DNA of 47,731 bases, taken from positions 1-47,731 of the forward strand of contig BCRI01000051.1 of assembly GCA_001552515.1 (NCBI GenBank), written 5' to 3'. This DNA is from Sphaerimonospora mesophila NBRC 14179 = JCM 3151. GTDB taxonomy: Bacteria; Actinomycetota; Actinomycetes; Streptosporangiales; Streptosporangiaceae. The position numbers and the translations under genes are program-made. Numbering within the stretch: position 1 is the first letter of the stretch; each line of letters begins with the position of its first letter. The notes below the pieces were generated by a model that worked only from the letters and a program-made list of their open reading frames with translations, was not told the origin of the DNA and ran no database searches. Of the stretch, positions 35,514-44,726 are shown piece by piece.

Positions 35514-36710
35514 ATGAACAGAGGCCGGCACCGGGAGGCCACGTCGCGGCCGCGGCTGCTCCGGGGCGAGCACGGCTGGTGGTTTCTTGGGCCCGGCGGG
35601 ATCGCGCGTCTCAACGGCGGCCATCTCACCCCGGCTCACGAGTTACGCCCGGCCACGGAACGGAAGCTCCGTGAGCAGGGCCTCTTCAAGACCCGTCCCT
35701 ATCGCAGCTACTCCCTGACCGTGCTGACGAGCACCCGCTGCAATCTGGGCTGCGGCTACTGCTTCCAGAACACCGACCAGGACGACACCGGCGGCAACCG
35801 GCCGCCCCGGATCGCCTACTCCAGGCTCACCTCCGACACCATCACCTCGATCCTCGAGTTCACCGGACGGCGGCAGGCCGACGCCGGCCTGGACCGCCTG
35901 GTGCTCATGCTCTTCGGCGGAGAGCCGCTGCTGAACCCCCGGGGCTGCCTGGAACTGCTGGAACGCGCCGCCCCCTACGGGCTGCACCGCGCGAGCATGA
36001 CCTCCAACGGCACGCTGCTGACGCCGTCGCTCGCCCGGCGACTGGCCGATCTCGGCCTGCGCGACGTCCAGGTGACCTTCGACGGCGACCGGCCCGAGCA
36101 CGACACCATCCGGGTACGGCGCGGCGGAGGCGGCACCTTCGACGCCATCGTCGGCAACATGGCCCGGGTCCAGGAGGTCACCTCGATCCGGTGCGTCATC
36201 CGGGTCAACGTGTCCCACCACAACCATCGGGGGATCGACGAGCTGGTCGAGCGGCTGGCAGCCGCGCTCGACCCCTCCCGATGCTCGATCTACTTCGCCC
36301 GGGTCGGCGACGTCGGCATCGGCTACGGCAACGACCTGTCCTTCGGCGACGACACGGCGGCCCGCTTCATCCGCTGGCAGCGCCGGGCCGTCGACCTCGG
36401 CTTCGCCGTGCCCCGGCCCGGGGTGGAGACGCCCTGCCAGGCGTGCTCGCACCGCGACGGCCGGTACGGCGCGGTCGTGAACGCCGACGGCACCCTCTAC
36501 AGCTGCTGGGAGACGGCGGGCAAGGCCGGCTGGCAGGTCGGCACGGTACGCGACGGCTACCTGACGGCCGAGCAGACCAGGGACCGGTGGATCTCGTGCG
36601 ATGAGTCGTACCGGTACGCCGACGATCACGCGGCGCTGACCAGGTTCCACGACGCCGTGGACGCGGCGCACCTCGACTACCTCAGCTCGACCGGGCGGCT
36701 CGGACGATGA
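35514..36710 (+). CDS. Radical SAM peptide-modifying enzyme with SPASM/twitch-type C-terminus
   Basis: A 398-residue radical SAM enzyme. The 4Fe-4S cluster that cleaves SAM is held by Cys76, Cys80 and Cys83 (TRCNLGCGYCF); MLFGGEPLLNPRG is the GGEP motif for SAM binding. The N-terminus (LLRGEHGWWFLGPGG) may help to recognise the leader. The C-terminus has PCQACSHRDGRYGAVVNADG followed by TLYSC, a GX4C element as in SPASM/twitch domains, and one more Cys (WISCDE). The usual CX2CX5CX3C block is not seen, so one auxiliary cluster is more likely than two. Family members make C-C or C-S crosslinks in peptides. ATG 35514 follows GGAGGAA; ATG 35502 is the longer option. Confidence 0.88.
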   Translation: MNRGRHREATSRPRLLRGEHGWWFLGPGGIARLNGGHLTPAHELRPATERKLREQGLFKTRPYRSYSLTVLTSTRCNLGCGYCFQNTDQDDTGGNRPPRIAYSRLTSDTITSILEFTGRRQADAGLDRLVLMLFGGEPLLNPRGCLELLERAAPYGLHRASMTSNGTLLTPSLARRLADLGLRDVQVTFDGDRPEHDTIRVRRGGGGTFDAIVGNMARVQEVTSIRCVIRVNVSHHNHRGIDELVERLAAALDPSRCSIYFARVGDVGIGYGNDLSFGDDTAARFIRWQRRAVDLGFAVPRPGVETPCQACSHRDGRYGAVVNADGTLYSCWETAGKAGWQVGTVRDGYLTAEQTRDRWISCDESYRYADDHAALTRFHDAVDAAHLDYLSSTGRLGR

Positions 36711-38926
36711 GACGGGGCGGTGTCACGCGCTATCCGCACGCGCCCCGGACGGAGTCCGCGCAGGAGTTCCACGGCGTGGTCGTCGCCGACTTCTACCGGT
36801 GGCTCGAAGATCCCGGCGACGAACGGACCATCGCCTGGACGGCGGCCCAGGAGGCGCTGTTCGCCGAGGAACGGGCCACCTGGCCGGACACGGCGTGGTG
36901 GCATGCCACGCTGTCCCGGCTCGCCCGGGTGCCGCTGACCTCGCTGCCCAGGCCGCGCGGGGACCGCGTCTTCTTCACCCACCGGGAGCCGGACGCCGAC
37001 CATCCGCGGCTGGTGGTGTCGGAGCGCGACGCCGGGCACGGCTCGGCGTACGGCGCGGAGCGGACGCTGGTGGACCCGCTCGCGCTTGACCCGAGCGGAC
37101 GCACGGTGCTGGAGGCGTGGCACCCGTCGATCGAGGGTGATCTGGTCGCCGTCCAGCTCTCCGCCGGAGGCACCGAGGATTCCCTGCTGCGCGTGCTCGA
37201 CGTCGCGACCGGGGCCGTGGTCGACGGCCCGATCGACCGGGTGCGCAAAACCCCGGTCGCCTGGCTGCCGGGCGGCCGGGCCTTCTACTACGTACGAAGG
37301 CTCGCCCCCGAGCTCAACCCGGGGGAGGAGCGGTATCACCGGCGGGTCCACCTCCATCGCGTCGGAACCGACCCCGACGAGGACGTCCTGATCTTCGGGG
37401 ACGGCCGGGACAGGACCTGCTTCTACACCGTGGCCGTCACGCCGGACGGCCGCTGGCTCACCGTCTCCTCGACCGTCGGCACCGCCCCGGCCACCGACCT
37501 GTGGCTCGCCGATCTGCACGAGGGTACGACGGAGCGGCCGTGCCTGCGCCCGGTGCAGGAGAACGTCCCGGCCCGCAGCCGCATCACGATCGCCCCCGGC
37601 ACCGCCCCGCGCGACCCGCTGTGGCTGCGCACCGACCTGGACGCGCCCCGCGGCCGGATCGTCGTGACGACCGCCGCGGACCCGACCCCGCGGACCTGGC
37701 GGACGCTGATCGCGGAACGGCCCGACGCCGTGCTCGACGACTTCGTGCCGCTGACCGGCGCCGGTCTTCCGCGCCCGCTCGCCCTGGTGTCGTGGAGCCG
37801 GCACGCCGTGTCCGAGATGACCCTGCACGACCTGGCCGACGGCCGCGAGCTGGCGCGGGTGCCGCTGTCCGGCTCGGGGACGGGCCGGGCGGGGGAGATC
37901 GGCTCGGTCGGGCGGTTCGCCGTACCACCCGAGGGGGGTGACGAGGCCTGGTTCGGCTACTGGGACCACACGACGCCGCCCCGGGTCCTGCGGTACGACG
38001 CGCGCTCCGGCGCGGTCCGGCCGTGGTCGCGCCCCGGGCCGTACGGCCCGGCGAACGGCCCGGCGGGTGGCGCGGTGGACGGCCCGGCGGGTGGCGCGGT
38101 GGACGGCGCGGTGGACGGCGCGGTGGCGACCTCGCAGGTGACCTTCGAGTCCAAGGACGGCACCCGGGTGCGGATGTTCGTCCTCTCCCCGAGCGGGGCG
38201 CCGGACCGGCCACGCCCGGCGATCCTGACCGGATACGGCGGATTCGGCGCGTCGATGACCCCCGGCTACATGCCGCAGGCCCTGGCCTGGGTCCGGGCGG
38301 GTGGGATCTACGCGATCGCCTGCCTGCGCGGCGGCGGCGAGGAGGGCGAGCGATGGCACCGCGACGGCATGGGCGTACGCAAGCAGAACGTCTTCGACGA
38401 CTTCGACGCCGCCACCGACCACCTGGTCGAGCACGGCTGGACCGGCCCCGACCGGCTCGGCGTGATGGGGGAGTCCAACGGCGGGCTGCTGGTCGGCGCG
38501 GCGCTCACCCGGCATCCGGAGAAGTACGCGGCCGCGGTCTGCGTCGCGCCGCTGCTGGACATGCTCGCCTACGAGCGCCTGGGCATGGGGCCGAGCTGGC
38601 GGGCGGAGTACGGCAGCGTGCGCGACCCCGAGGAGTTCCGCACCCTGCTGGCCTACTCGCCCTATCACCGGGTCGGGGAGGGCGTGCCGTACCCGCCGGT
38701 GCTGTTCGCCGTCGCGGGCGCGGACACCCGGGTCGACCCGGCCCACTCCCGGAAGATGTGCGCCCTGCTGCAGCACGCGTCCGCCGGCGCGGGCCCGATC
38801 CTGTTCCGGCTGGAGCGGGACACCGGCCACGGGCTCCGGGCGGCGTCGAAGAAGATCGGGCTGCTCGCCGACGTCCTCGCCTTCTTCGCCCGGCATCTCG
38901 GGCTCGATCCGGCCGGTCCCGTATGA
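36707..38926 (+). CDS. Prolyl oligopeptidase (S9A family)
   Basis: A 739-residue peptidase: an N-terminal segment (YPHAPRTESAQEFHGVVVADFYRWLEDP), a seven-bladed propeller (about 75-440) and a hydrolase domain with Ser590 (GESNGG), Asp673 (GADTRVDP) and His708 (TGHGLR). The family cuts short peptides after proline in the cytosol. Related enzymes remove leaders in class III lanthipeptide biosynthesis (FlaP, AplP). ATG 36707 overlaps the radical SAM stop. An Ala/Gly/Asp repeat stretch between propeller and hydrolase (about residues 450-475) is unusual and looks like a recent insertion. Confidence 0.92.
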   Translation: MRRGGVTRYPHAPRTESAQEFHGVVVADFYRWLEDPGDERTIAWTAAQEALFAEERATWPDTAWWHATLSRLARVPLTSLPRPRGDRVFFTHREPDADHPRLVVSERDAGHGSAYGAERTLVDPLALDPSGRTVLEAWHPSIEGDLVAVQLSAGGTEDSLLRVLDVATGAVVDGPIDRVRKTPVAWLPGGRAFYYVRRLAPELNPGEERYHRRVHLHRVGTDPDEDVLIFGDGRDRTCFYTVAVTPDGRWLTVSSTVGTAPATDLWLADLHEGTTERPCLRPVQENVPARSRITIAPGTAPRDPLWLRTDLDAPRGRIVVTTAADPTPRTWRTLIAERPDAVLDDFVPLTGAGLPRPLALVSWSRHAVSEMTLHDLADGRELARVPLSGSGTGRAGEIGSVGRFAVPPEGGDEAWFGYWDHTTPPRVLRYDARSGAVRPWSRPGPYGPANGPAGGAVDGPAGGAVDGAVDGAVATSQVTFESKDGTRVRMFVLSPSGAPDRPRPAILTGYGGFGASMTPGYMPQALAWVRAGGIYAIACLRGGGEEGERWHRDGMGVRKQNVFDDFDAATDHLVEHGWTGPDRLGVMGESNGGLLVGAALTRHPEKYAAAVCVAPLLDMLAYERLGMGPSWRAEYGSVRDPEEFRTLLAYSPYHRVGEGVPYPPVLFAVAGADTRVDPAHSRKMCALLQHASAGAGPILFRLERDTGHGLRAASKKIGLLADVLAFFARHLGLDPAGPV
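38057..38116 (+). repeat. Direct repeats in the prolyl oligopeptidase gene
   Basis: Two identical 24-bp units (38057-38080 and 38081-38104) encode GPAGGAVD twice; a 12-bp part of the unit (GGCGCGGTGGAC) follows at 38105-38116. The unit is in frame and lies at a domain boundary. Confidence 0.9.
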
Positions 38927-40134
38927 ACGTCCTGCTGTGCCCGTTCAGCGATCCCGGCTATCTCTATCCGGCCCTCGCCGTCGGCATCGAGCTGCGCCGC
39001 CGCGGCCACCGGGTCCTCGTCCTCGCCCGGCCCCGCGCCGACGCCGTGATCGGCGAGGCGGGCCTGCCCATGCTGGACGCGCGCGAATATCACGGCGGCC
39101 GGGCGTTCTCGGTGGGCTGCTGGGGCGAGACCGGCGCCGCGCAATATCGGGCGGTGGCGGCCGCGGCCCGTGAGATCGGCGCCGACGTGCTGGTCACCTC
39201 GGCGCTCTGCCACGGCGCCCTGCTCGCGGCGGAGGCGCTCGACCTGCCGGCCGTGGTGCTGGGGTTCGCCGCGCACCTGTGGCCGTACCGGCACGGCGGC
39301 GAGGGCGAGCCCGAGCACGTCGTGCTGCGGGAGTGGCGGCTGCGCGAGCTGCTGCGCCACTATCACGCCACGCGGGAGCGGGTGGGCCTGCGGGCCCGCC
39401 GCGACCGGCGGCCGGACCTGCCGTTGATCGGGGCCGGGCTGCTCCTGCGCGGCGACCCGGCGCTGGAGTATCCGGGGGCGGTCCTGCCCGAGGGGATCCA
39501 CCACGTCGGGCCGTGCGCGTGGGAGCCCGGGGCCGACCCCGCCGAGCTGCGCCGGCTGACCGAGCGGCTGGCCCGGATCGGCAAACCGGTCGTCTACGTG
39601 CATCTGGGACGGACGTTCGGCGGGGAGAGCCTGTGGCCCCGGCTGAACGCGACGTTCACCGGAGGTCCGTTCCAGGCCGTGGTGGAGCGGGCGCGCTCGG
39701 GCGAGCCGAGAGCCGCCGCCGGAGCCGACCTGATCGTCGTCGAACGGCCCTGGATGGGCCCGCTGATCGCGTTGGCGGAGGTGGTGCTGACCAACGGCAC
39801 CTCCTCCCCGGTGCTGGCCGCGCTCGGGCAGGGCAGGCCGCTGGCCGTCGCCCCCGCCGGCTCCGAGCAGCCGCTGCTGGCCGAGGCGTGCGTGCGGTCC
39901 GGCGTGGCGGTCCGGTTCCCCGGCCCCGGCGGTGAGGGCGGCATGGGCGGCGTGGCCGGCGGCGGGGCGGGTGACGGCGCCGGCCTGCTCAAGGCGGTGT
40001 GCGACGACGAGCCGCTGAAGCAGCGGGCGCGGCGGCTCGGCGAGCGCCTGAGTCGGTCGGGTGGCGCCGGAGCCGCGGCCGACTTCGTGACCTCGGTGGT
40101 CTCCCGGAATCCAGTCGGCGCAAGGGAGGGCTGA
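38923..40134 (+). CDS. GT1-like glycosyltransferase
   Basis: A 403-residue GT-B protein similar to macrolide and glycopeptide glycosyltransferases: NVLLCPFSDPGYLYPALAVGIELRRRGHRVLVL opens the acceptor domain; IGKPVVYVHLGRTFGG begins the donor domain; LTNGTSSPVLAALGQGRPLAVAPAGSEQPLLAEA is the nucleotide-sugar region. The usual His-Gly-Gly of this last motif is replaced by Thr-Asn-Gly-Thr, so donor use may be unusual. ATG 38923 overlaps the peptidase stop. No sugar biosynthesis genes are nearby, so a common UDP-sugar is the likely donor. The acceptor is probably the modified peptide, by context. Confidence 0.85.
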   Translation: MNVLLCPFSDPGYLYPALAVGIELRRRGHRVLVLARPRADAVIGEAGLPMLDAREYHGGRAFSVGCWGETGAAQYRAVAAAAREIGADVLVTSALCHGALLAAEALDLPAVVLGFAAHLWPYRHGGEGEPEHVVLREWRLRELLRHYHATRERVGLRARRDRRPDLPLIGAGLLLRGDPALEYPGAVLPEGIHHVGPCAWEPGADPAELRRLTERLARIGKPVVYVHLGRTFGGESLWPRLNATFTGGPFQAVVERARSGEPRAAAGADLIVVERPWMGPLIALAEVVLTNGTSSPVLAALGQGRPLAVAPAGSEQPLLAEACVRSGVAVRFPGPGGEGGMGGVAGGGAGDGAGLLKAVCDDEPLKQRARRLGERLSRSGGAGAAADFVTSVVSRNPVGAREG

Positions 40135-40136
40135 CG

Positions 40137-41360
40137 ATGACAGAGGAAGACGTGCGGCCGCGCACGCCGTTCGACCGGGCGTTCCTCGCGGACCCGCACC
40201 CCAGCCTCGCCCGGTATCGCGAGGAATGCCCGGTCGCTCACGTGGTGACCCCGGCCGGCCGGCCGATGTGGATGATCACGAGGGACGCGGACGTCCGGGC
40301 CGCCTTCACCGACCCCCGCCTCGCCCTGGGGACGGCCACCCCCAGGCGGCCGCAGCGGCGCGCGCTGAACGTCACCCTGGTCGATCACGACCCGCCGCAC
40401 CACACCCGGATCCGCCGGCTCGCCGCGCCGTTGTTGACGCCCCGCCGCCTGGAGGCGTACCGACCGGCCATCCGGGCGATCGCGGCGGAGCTGCTCGATC
40501 GGCTGGGCGGCCGTGGCGAGGTCGAGCTGCTGTCGGCTTTCGCCTATCCGTTCTCTTTCCAGGTGATATGCGAGGTTCTCGCGGTGCCCGCCGCCGACCG
40601 CCCCGAGCTGTACGACTGGATCGCCACGGTGTTCGACCGCACTCGCGGCGAGGCGAGGGCGACCGCCCTCGACCGCATCGACGCCTATTTCCAGGACGTG
40701 GTCGGGCGAGGGCCGGGCGAGCCGGGCGACGACGTCCTGTCCTCGATCGTCGCCGCGTGGGATCCCGGCGGGGAGGTCGCCAGGGACGAGGTCGTCTCGC
40801 TGTGCGCGATGCTGCTGATGGCCGGCTACGAGAGCACCGCCCAGATGATCGGCATGTCCGTCGCCGAACTGCTGCGGCACCGCGAGATCCTGGCCGCGCT
40901 GCGCGCCGATCCCGCGCTGGCCCCGCGCGCCGTGGAGGAACTGCTCCGCTACCACACACCCGGGCCCTTCGGCACCGTACGGACGACCACCGAGGACGTG
41001 CGCGTCGGCGGCACGGTCATTCCGGCGGGAAGCCGCGTCCTGCTGTCCATCTCGGCGGCGAACCGCGACCCCGCCCGGCACGACCGCCCCGACCTGCTCG
41101 ACGTCGACCGGAGCACGGCCGCGGGCCACCTGACGTTCGGGATGGGCCCGCACTACTGCCTGGGCGCGCCGCTCGCCCGGCTGGAGCTGACGGTGGCGCT
41201 CACCGGCATCGCCCGCCGTTTCCCCCGCATGACGCCGGTGACCCCGCTCGACCGGCTGAGCTGGCAGGGCAACCACCTCAACCGGGGCCTGGCGGAGCTC
41301 CTCGTACGGCCCGGGCCGTACGAGGAGACACCGGCACCCGGGGACACGGAAGCGACCTGA
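40137..41360 (+). CDS. Cytochrome P450
   Basis: A 407-residue bacterial class I P450. The haem-binding loop FGMGPHYCLGAPLARLE carries Cys341; the I helix has LMAGYEST; the K helix EELLR. The distal threonine position is serine-threonine (YEST), compatible with oxygen activation. It would oxidise the peptide (hydroxylation or aryl crosslink) but no redox partner gene is present. ATG 40137 follows AAGGGAGGG and lies two bases after the glycosyltransferase stop, so it is in the operon. Confidence 0.92.
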   Translation: MTEEDVRPRTPFDRAFLADPHPSLARYREECPVAHVVTPAGRPMWMITRDADVRAAFTDPRLALGTATPRRPQRRALNVTLVDHDPPHHTRIRRLAAPLLTPRRLEAYRPAIRAIAAELLDRLGGRGEVELLSAFAYPFSFQVICEVLAVPAADRPELYDWIATVFDRTRGEARATALDRIDAYFQDVVGRGPGEPGDDVLSSIVAAWDPGGEVARDEVVSLCAMLLMAGYESTAQMIGMSVAELLRHREILAALRADPALAPRAVEELLRYHTPGPFGTVRTTTEDVRVGGTVIPAGSRVLLSISAANRDPARHDRPDLLDVDRSTAAGHLTFGMGPHYCLGAPLARLELTVALTGIARRFPRMTPVTPLDRLSWQGNHLNRGLAELLVRPGPYEETPAPGDTEAT

Positions 41361-41404
41361 ACCATCCGGGACGGATCTTCGAAACACACCGACGGAGAAG
41401 CCTC

Positions 41405-42814
41405 ATGAGCGAGCCACCGCCGCTGCGCCGCAACTTCCGCTTCCAGATGCTGTGGATCGGTGCGGCGACGTCCGAACTGGGATCGACGCTGACCTGGCTG
41501 GCACTCCCGTTGCTGATCCTCGCCGTCACCGGGTCCGCCGCGCTCGCCGGGCTCGTCGGCGCCTGCCGCATCGCGACCAACCTCCTGATCTCCCTGCCCG
41601 CCGGGGTGTGGGCCGACCGCTGGGACCGGCGCAGGATCATGCTGGTCAGCGAGGCGGTCCGCTGCCTGAGCATGGCCGCGCTCGCCGTCGTCGTCTTCGC
41701 CGACCGGGTGGAGCTGTGGCACATCGTGGCGGTGGCGGTGGCGAACGGCACGGCGGACGCGTTCTTCCGGCCGGCCCGCGACACGGCCATCCGCACGGTC
41801 GTCCCCGCCGAGCAGCTGTCGCTGGCGTACGCCCAGGAGGAGGCACGCGGGCATGCCGCCTCACTCGCCGGTCCGCCGCTGGGCGGGCTGCTGTTCGGCC
41901 TGGGCCGGGTGTTCCCGTTCGTCGTCGACGCGATCACCTACCTGATCTCGCTGGTGGCCGTCGCCCTGGCCAGGGTGCCGCGCCGGTCGGAGGACTCCAC
42001 GCGGTCGCGGAAGTCCGGCATGGGAGCGGACATCGCCGAGGCGGGCCGGTGGTTGTGGCGGCGGAGCGGGCTGCGCGCCGCCCTGGCCCTGTCGTTGATC
42101 GCGAACCTGGTGGCGAACGCGCTGCTGCTGCCCGTGATCGTGCTGGTCGGAGACCGCGGCGGCGACCCGGCGATCACCGGCGTCGTGCTGGCCGGGATGG
42201 GCCTCGGCGGGCTGCTCGGCGCGGCCGTGTCCGCCAGGATCGGGGCGCTCCTGCCGCCGGGCCGGCTGATCCTCGCCGTGGTCGGGCTGTTCGCGCTCGC
42301 CGTCTGCGCCATCGCCCTCCCGCTGGGGCCGTACTGGCCGGTCGTCCCGCTCTTCTCGGCGATGGTCGCGACGCCGGCGGCCAACGTGGTGCTGCGCGTG
42401 CTGGTCGCCACGCTCGTCCCCGAGGCGATGATGGGCCGGATGACCTCACTGATCACGGTGGCGAGCATGGGACTGGCGCCGCTCGGACCACTGCTGGGCG
42501 GCGTACTCGCGGAGTACGTCGGCAGCACAGGTGCGCTGCTCCTGCTCGGCGGCGGACTGGCCGCGTGCTGCGCGCTGGCCGCCGGAAGTCCCGCGTTGCA
42601 CGCCCTGACCGGCGCCGTCGCCGATGGTAGGGACTCTGGACCGGGCGGTACGGACCCTGGGCCGGATGGTACGGATTCCGGGCCGGGTGGCGGTGGTTCG
42701 GGGTCGGCCGTCGCCGGTTCTGGATCGAGCGGCGCCGGTTCTGGATCGAGCGACGACGGTTCAGGTGCGTCCGGCGCCGTGGAGCTCGGCCGCGAAGCGG
42801 TGGGCGAGCGGTGA
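41405..42814 (+). CDS. MFS exporter with Gly/Ser/Asp-rich tail
   Basis: A 469-residue transporter of the major facilitator superfamily (MFS_3/enterobactin exporter-like type) with about 12 hydrophobic segments: FRFQMLWIGAATSELGSTLTW, GVWADRWDRRRIMLVSEAVR (loop 2-3), and ANVVLRVLVATLVPEAMMGRM. The last 60 residues are a soluble low-complexity tail (DSGPGGTDPGPDGTDSGPGG...). The gene ends 54 bp inside the convergent SARP gene. It is the last gene of the co-directional run and likely exports the product. ATG 41405 has GGAGAAG upstream. Confidence 0.88.
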   Translation: MSEPPPLRRNFRFQMLWIGAATSELGSTLTWLALPLLILAVTGSAALAGLVGACRIATNLLISLPAGVWADRWDRRRIMLVSEAVRCLSMAALAVVVFADRVELWHIVAVAVANGTADAFFRPARDTAIRTVVPAEQLSLAYAQEEARGHAASLAGPPLGGLLFGLGRVFPFVVDAITYLISLVAVALARVPRRSEDSTRSRKSGMGADIAEAGRWLWRRSGLRAALALSLIANLVANALLLPVIVLVGDRGGDPAITGVVLAGMGLGGLLGAAVSARIGALLPPGRLILAVVGLFALAVCAIALPLGPYWPVVPLFSAMVATPAANVVLRVLVATLVPEAMMGRMTSLITVASMGLAPLGPLLGGVLAEYVGSTGALLLLGGGLAACCALAAGSPALHALTGAVADGRDSGPGGTDPGPDGTDSGPGGGGSGSAVAGSGSSGAGSGSSDDGSGASGAVELGREAVGER

Positions 42815-44695
42815 CATGGCATAGCACATGGAATGCGCGGTCACCTCCCCATCGGGAACCGTCAGCACGTTCGCCTCGATCAGCGACTCGATGACGCGTT
42901 CGGCCGGCTGCCCGATGCCGTGCAGGGCCTCGACCAGCTCGTCATGGCCGAACGGCGGCCCGGCGAGGCCGCCCAGGGTGAGGAAGGCGGGGCGAAGCGC
43001 CCAGGACGGACGGTTGTAACACCCCTCGAACCGCTCCCGCAGCAGCACGTCGCCCGCCGCGAATTCGTCGAGGACGCTCTCCGCCCGGGCGAGACGGTCG
43101 GCGAGACGCCGCAGGGGCACATGCGACAGCCCGGCGATCCTCGCCCCGAGCAGACGCAGGACCAGGGGGGACAGGCCGTACCCGGCGAAGATCTCCGACA
43201 CGGCCGGCAGATCGCCGCGCACCCTCTCGTCGCCGATCAGCCTGCCCAGGAAGGCGACGCCCTCGTCCGCCGACAGCTGCCCGAGCGTGATCCGGACCAC
43301 CGACTCCAGGCCGCTCAGCCTGCTCCTGCTGGTCGCCAGGACCTTGCTCGCCGTCGTGCCGGGAAGCAGCGCCCGCGCGCTCGCCTCATCGGGAGCGTCG
43401 TCCAGGATGAGCAGGACCCGCCGGTTGGCCAGCCACGAGCGCCACAGTGAGGCCAGCACGTCCCGGTCGCGCACCCCCGCGACGTTCAGCCCCGCGGCCT
43501 CCATGAGTTCCCGCAGGACGTCCTCGATCTGTCTGGGCCCGCCGCGCCGGCCGAGCGTGACCATCAGCGCGCCGTCCGTGAAATCGGGCGCGAGCATGTG
43601 CGCGACGTGTACGGCGAGAGCGGTCTTCCCGATGCCCAGCTCACCGGTGATGAGGGTGACGGGGGCGGGGTCGTCGACGATGCGGCGCACCTCCGCCTCA
43701 CGGCCGACGAAATCGGCCAGGTCACGCGGGAGCTGGTTGGCCGGAGCCTGCGCCGCCGTGTCGGTGCCTCTTCTTCCGCTTCTTCCGCTTCTTCCGCCGA
43801 GTGCCAGACCGATGTCCGCGTCGATGTCCGGGCTCATGTCCGGGCTCATGTCCGGGCCGAGACCCTTGGCGAGGGTCGGCGGAGACGCCGTCCGGTCCGT
43901 TCCGATGCCCCATCCCCGTCCTCGCGTGCCGTTCCGCTGCCGGGTGTCCGAGCCCTTCAGGATCCGCTGGTAGAGCTCTTTGAGCACGGGACTGGGGTCG
44001 ATGCCCAGTTCGACGGCCAGATGCTGGCGCAGGGTCTCGAAGTGGGAAAGCGCCTCGTAGACGCGGCCGCACCGCGCAAGTGCGGTCATCCTCGCCGCGG
44101 TGATCCGCTCCCGGGTGGGAAAGCGTACGGCGAGGGCGTCCAGACCGGCCAGGGCCTCGACGTGGCGGCCCAGCTCGATCTCGAGCTCCACCCAATCCTC
44201 ATAGACCGACAGGAAGAGCTCGGTGAACCGCTCCACCTCCCGGGCCACCGCCGGCACGTGCGCGAACTCGGCCAGCGGCTGGTCACGCCACATGCCGACG
44301 GCCGTGCCCAGCGACTCGGCGGCGACGGAGAGGGCTCCGCTGCGGATCGCGCTACGTCCGATCCTGGCCAGTTCCTGGAACCTCAGGAGGTCCAGTTCGT
44401 CCCGTTCCGCATGGAACCGGTAGCCCCACCCCTGAAAGTCGATCCGGTCGCCGACGATCTTGCGCAGGGTGGACACGTACACCTGGAGATTCTTGCGCGC
44501 CGTCCGCGGCGGCTTTTCTCCCCACAATGCGTCCAGTAACTGTGCGGACGAGGTGACCGTGTTCACGCGGCACAACAATATGGCCAGGAGCAGTCGCTGT
44601 TTCGGCGCGCCGATAATCGCTTCGCGATTGTCCACCCGGACCTGGAGCGGACCGAGAATCGAGCAGCTCAGGCGAGACGAATCCGCGTGACCCAT
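42761..44695 (-). CDS. SARP/AfsR-type regulator with NB-ARC domain
   Basis: A 644-residue transcriptional activator: an OmpR-type winged helix (SCSILGPLQVRVDNREAIIGAPKQRLLLAILL... NLQVYVSTLRKIVG), a bacterial transcriptional activation domain of helices (about 100-255; ELGIDPSPVLKELYQRIL), a low-complexity linker with DMSPDMSPDI, and an NB-ARC ATPase (Walker A TGELGIGKTAL, Walker B LLILDDA). SARPs activate natural-product clusters and bind direct repeats. The chosen start ATG 44695 gives the standard N-terminus; the frame runs on to 44827 in Thr/Lys-rich sequence overlapping the ATP-grasp tail. Its 3' end overlaps the exporter gene. Confidence 0.9.
   Translation of the reverse strand: MGHADSSRLSCSILGPLQVRVDNREAIIGAPKQRLLLAILLCRVNTVTSSAQLLDALWGEKPPRTARKNLQVYVSTLRKIVGDRIDFQGWGYRFHAERDELDLLRFQELARIGRSAIRSGALSVAAESLGTAVGMWRDQPLAEFAHVPAVAREVERFTELFLSVYEDWVELEIELGRHVEALAGLDALAVRFPTRERITAARMTALARCGRVYEALSHFETLRQHLAVELGIDPSPVLKELYQRILKGSDTRQRNGTRGRGWGIGTDRTASPPTLAKGLGPDMSPDMSPDIDADIGLALGGRSGRSGRRGTDTAAQAPANQLPRDLADFVGREAEVRRIVDDPAPVTLITGELGIGKTALAVHVAHMLAPDFTDGALMVTLGRRGGPRQIEDVLRELMEAAGLNVAGVRDRDVLASLWRSWLANRRVLLILDDAPDEASARALLPGTTASKVLATSRSRLSGLESVVRITLGQLSADEGVAFLGRLIGDERVRGDLPAVSEIFAGYGLSPLVLRLLGARIAGLSHVPLRRLADRLARAESVLDEFAAGDVLLRERFEGCYNRPSWALRPAFLTLGGLAGPPFGHDELVEALHGIGQPAERVIESLIEANVLTVPDGEVTAHSMCYAMSPLAHRFAAELHGAGRT
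43771..43797. repeat. Three 9-bp repeats in the SARP linker
   Basis: TTCTTCCGC occurs three times in tandem and encodes Gly-Arg-Ser repeats (minus strand) in the linker between the activation domain and the ATPase. Confidence 0.8.
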
Positions 44696-44726
44696 GCACT
44701 CACCCTGTTTTCGCACCCCATGTTCT

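Noticed and set aside
43801-43860. Repeated ATGTCCGGGCTC-like units as a possible regulatory array
   Set aside because: They are inside the SARP coding sequence and encode the DMSPD linker repeats, so a coding explanation is sufficient.
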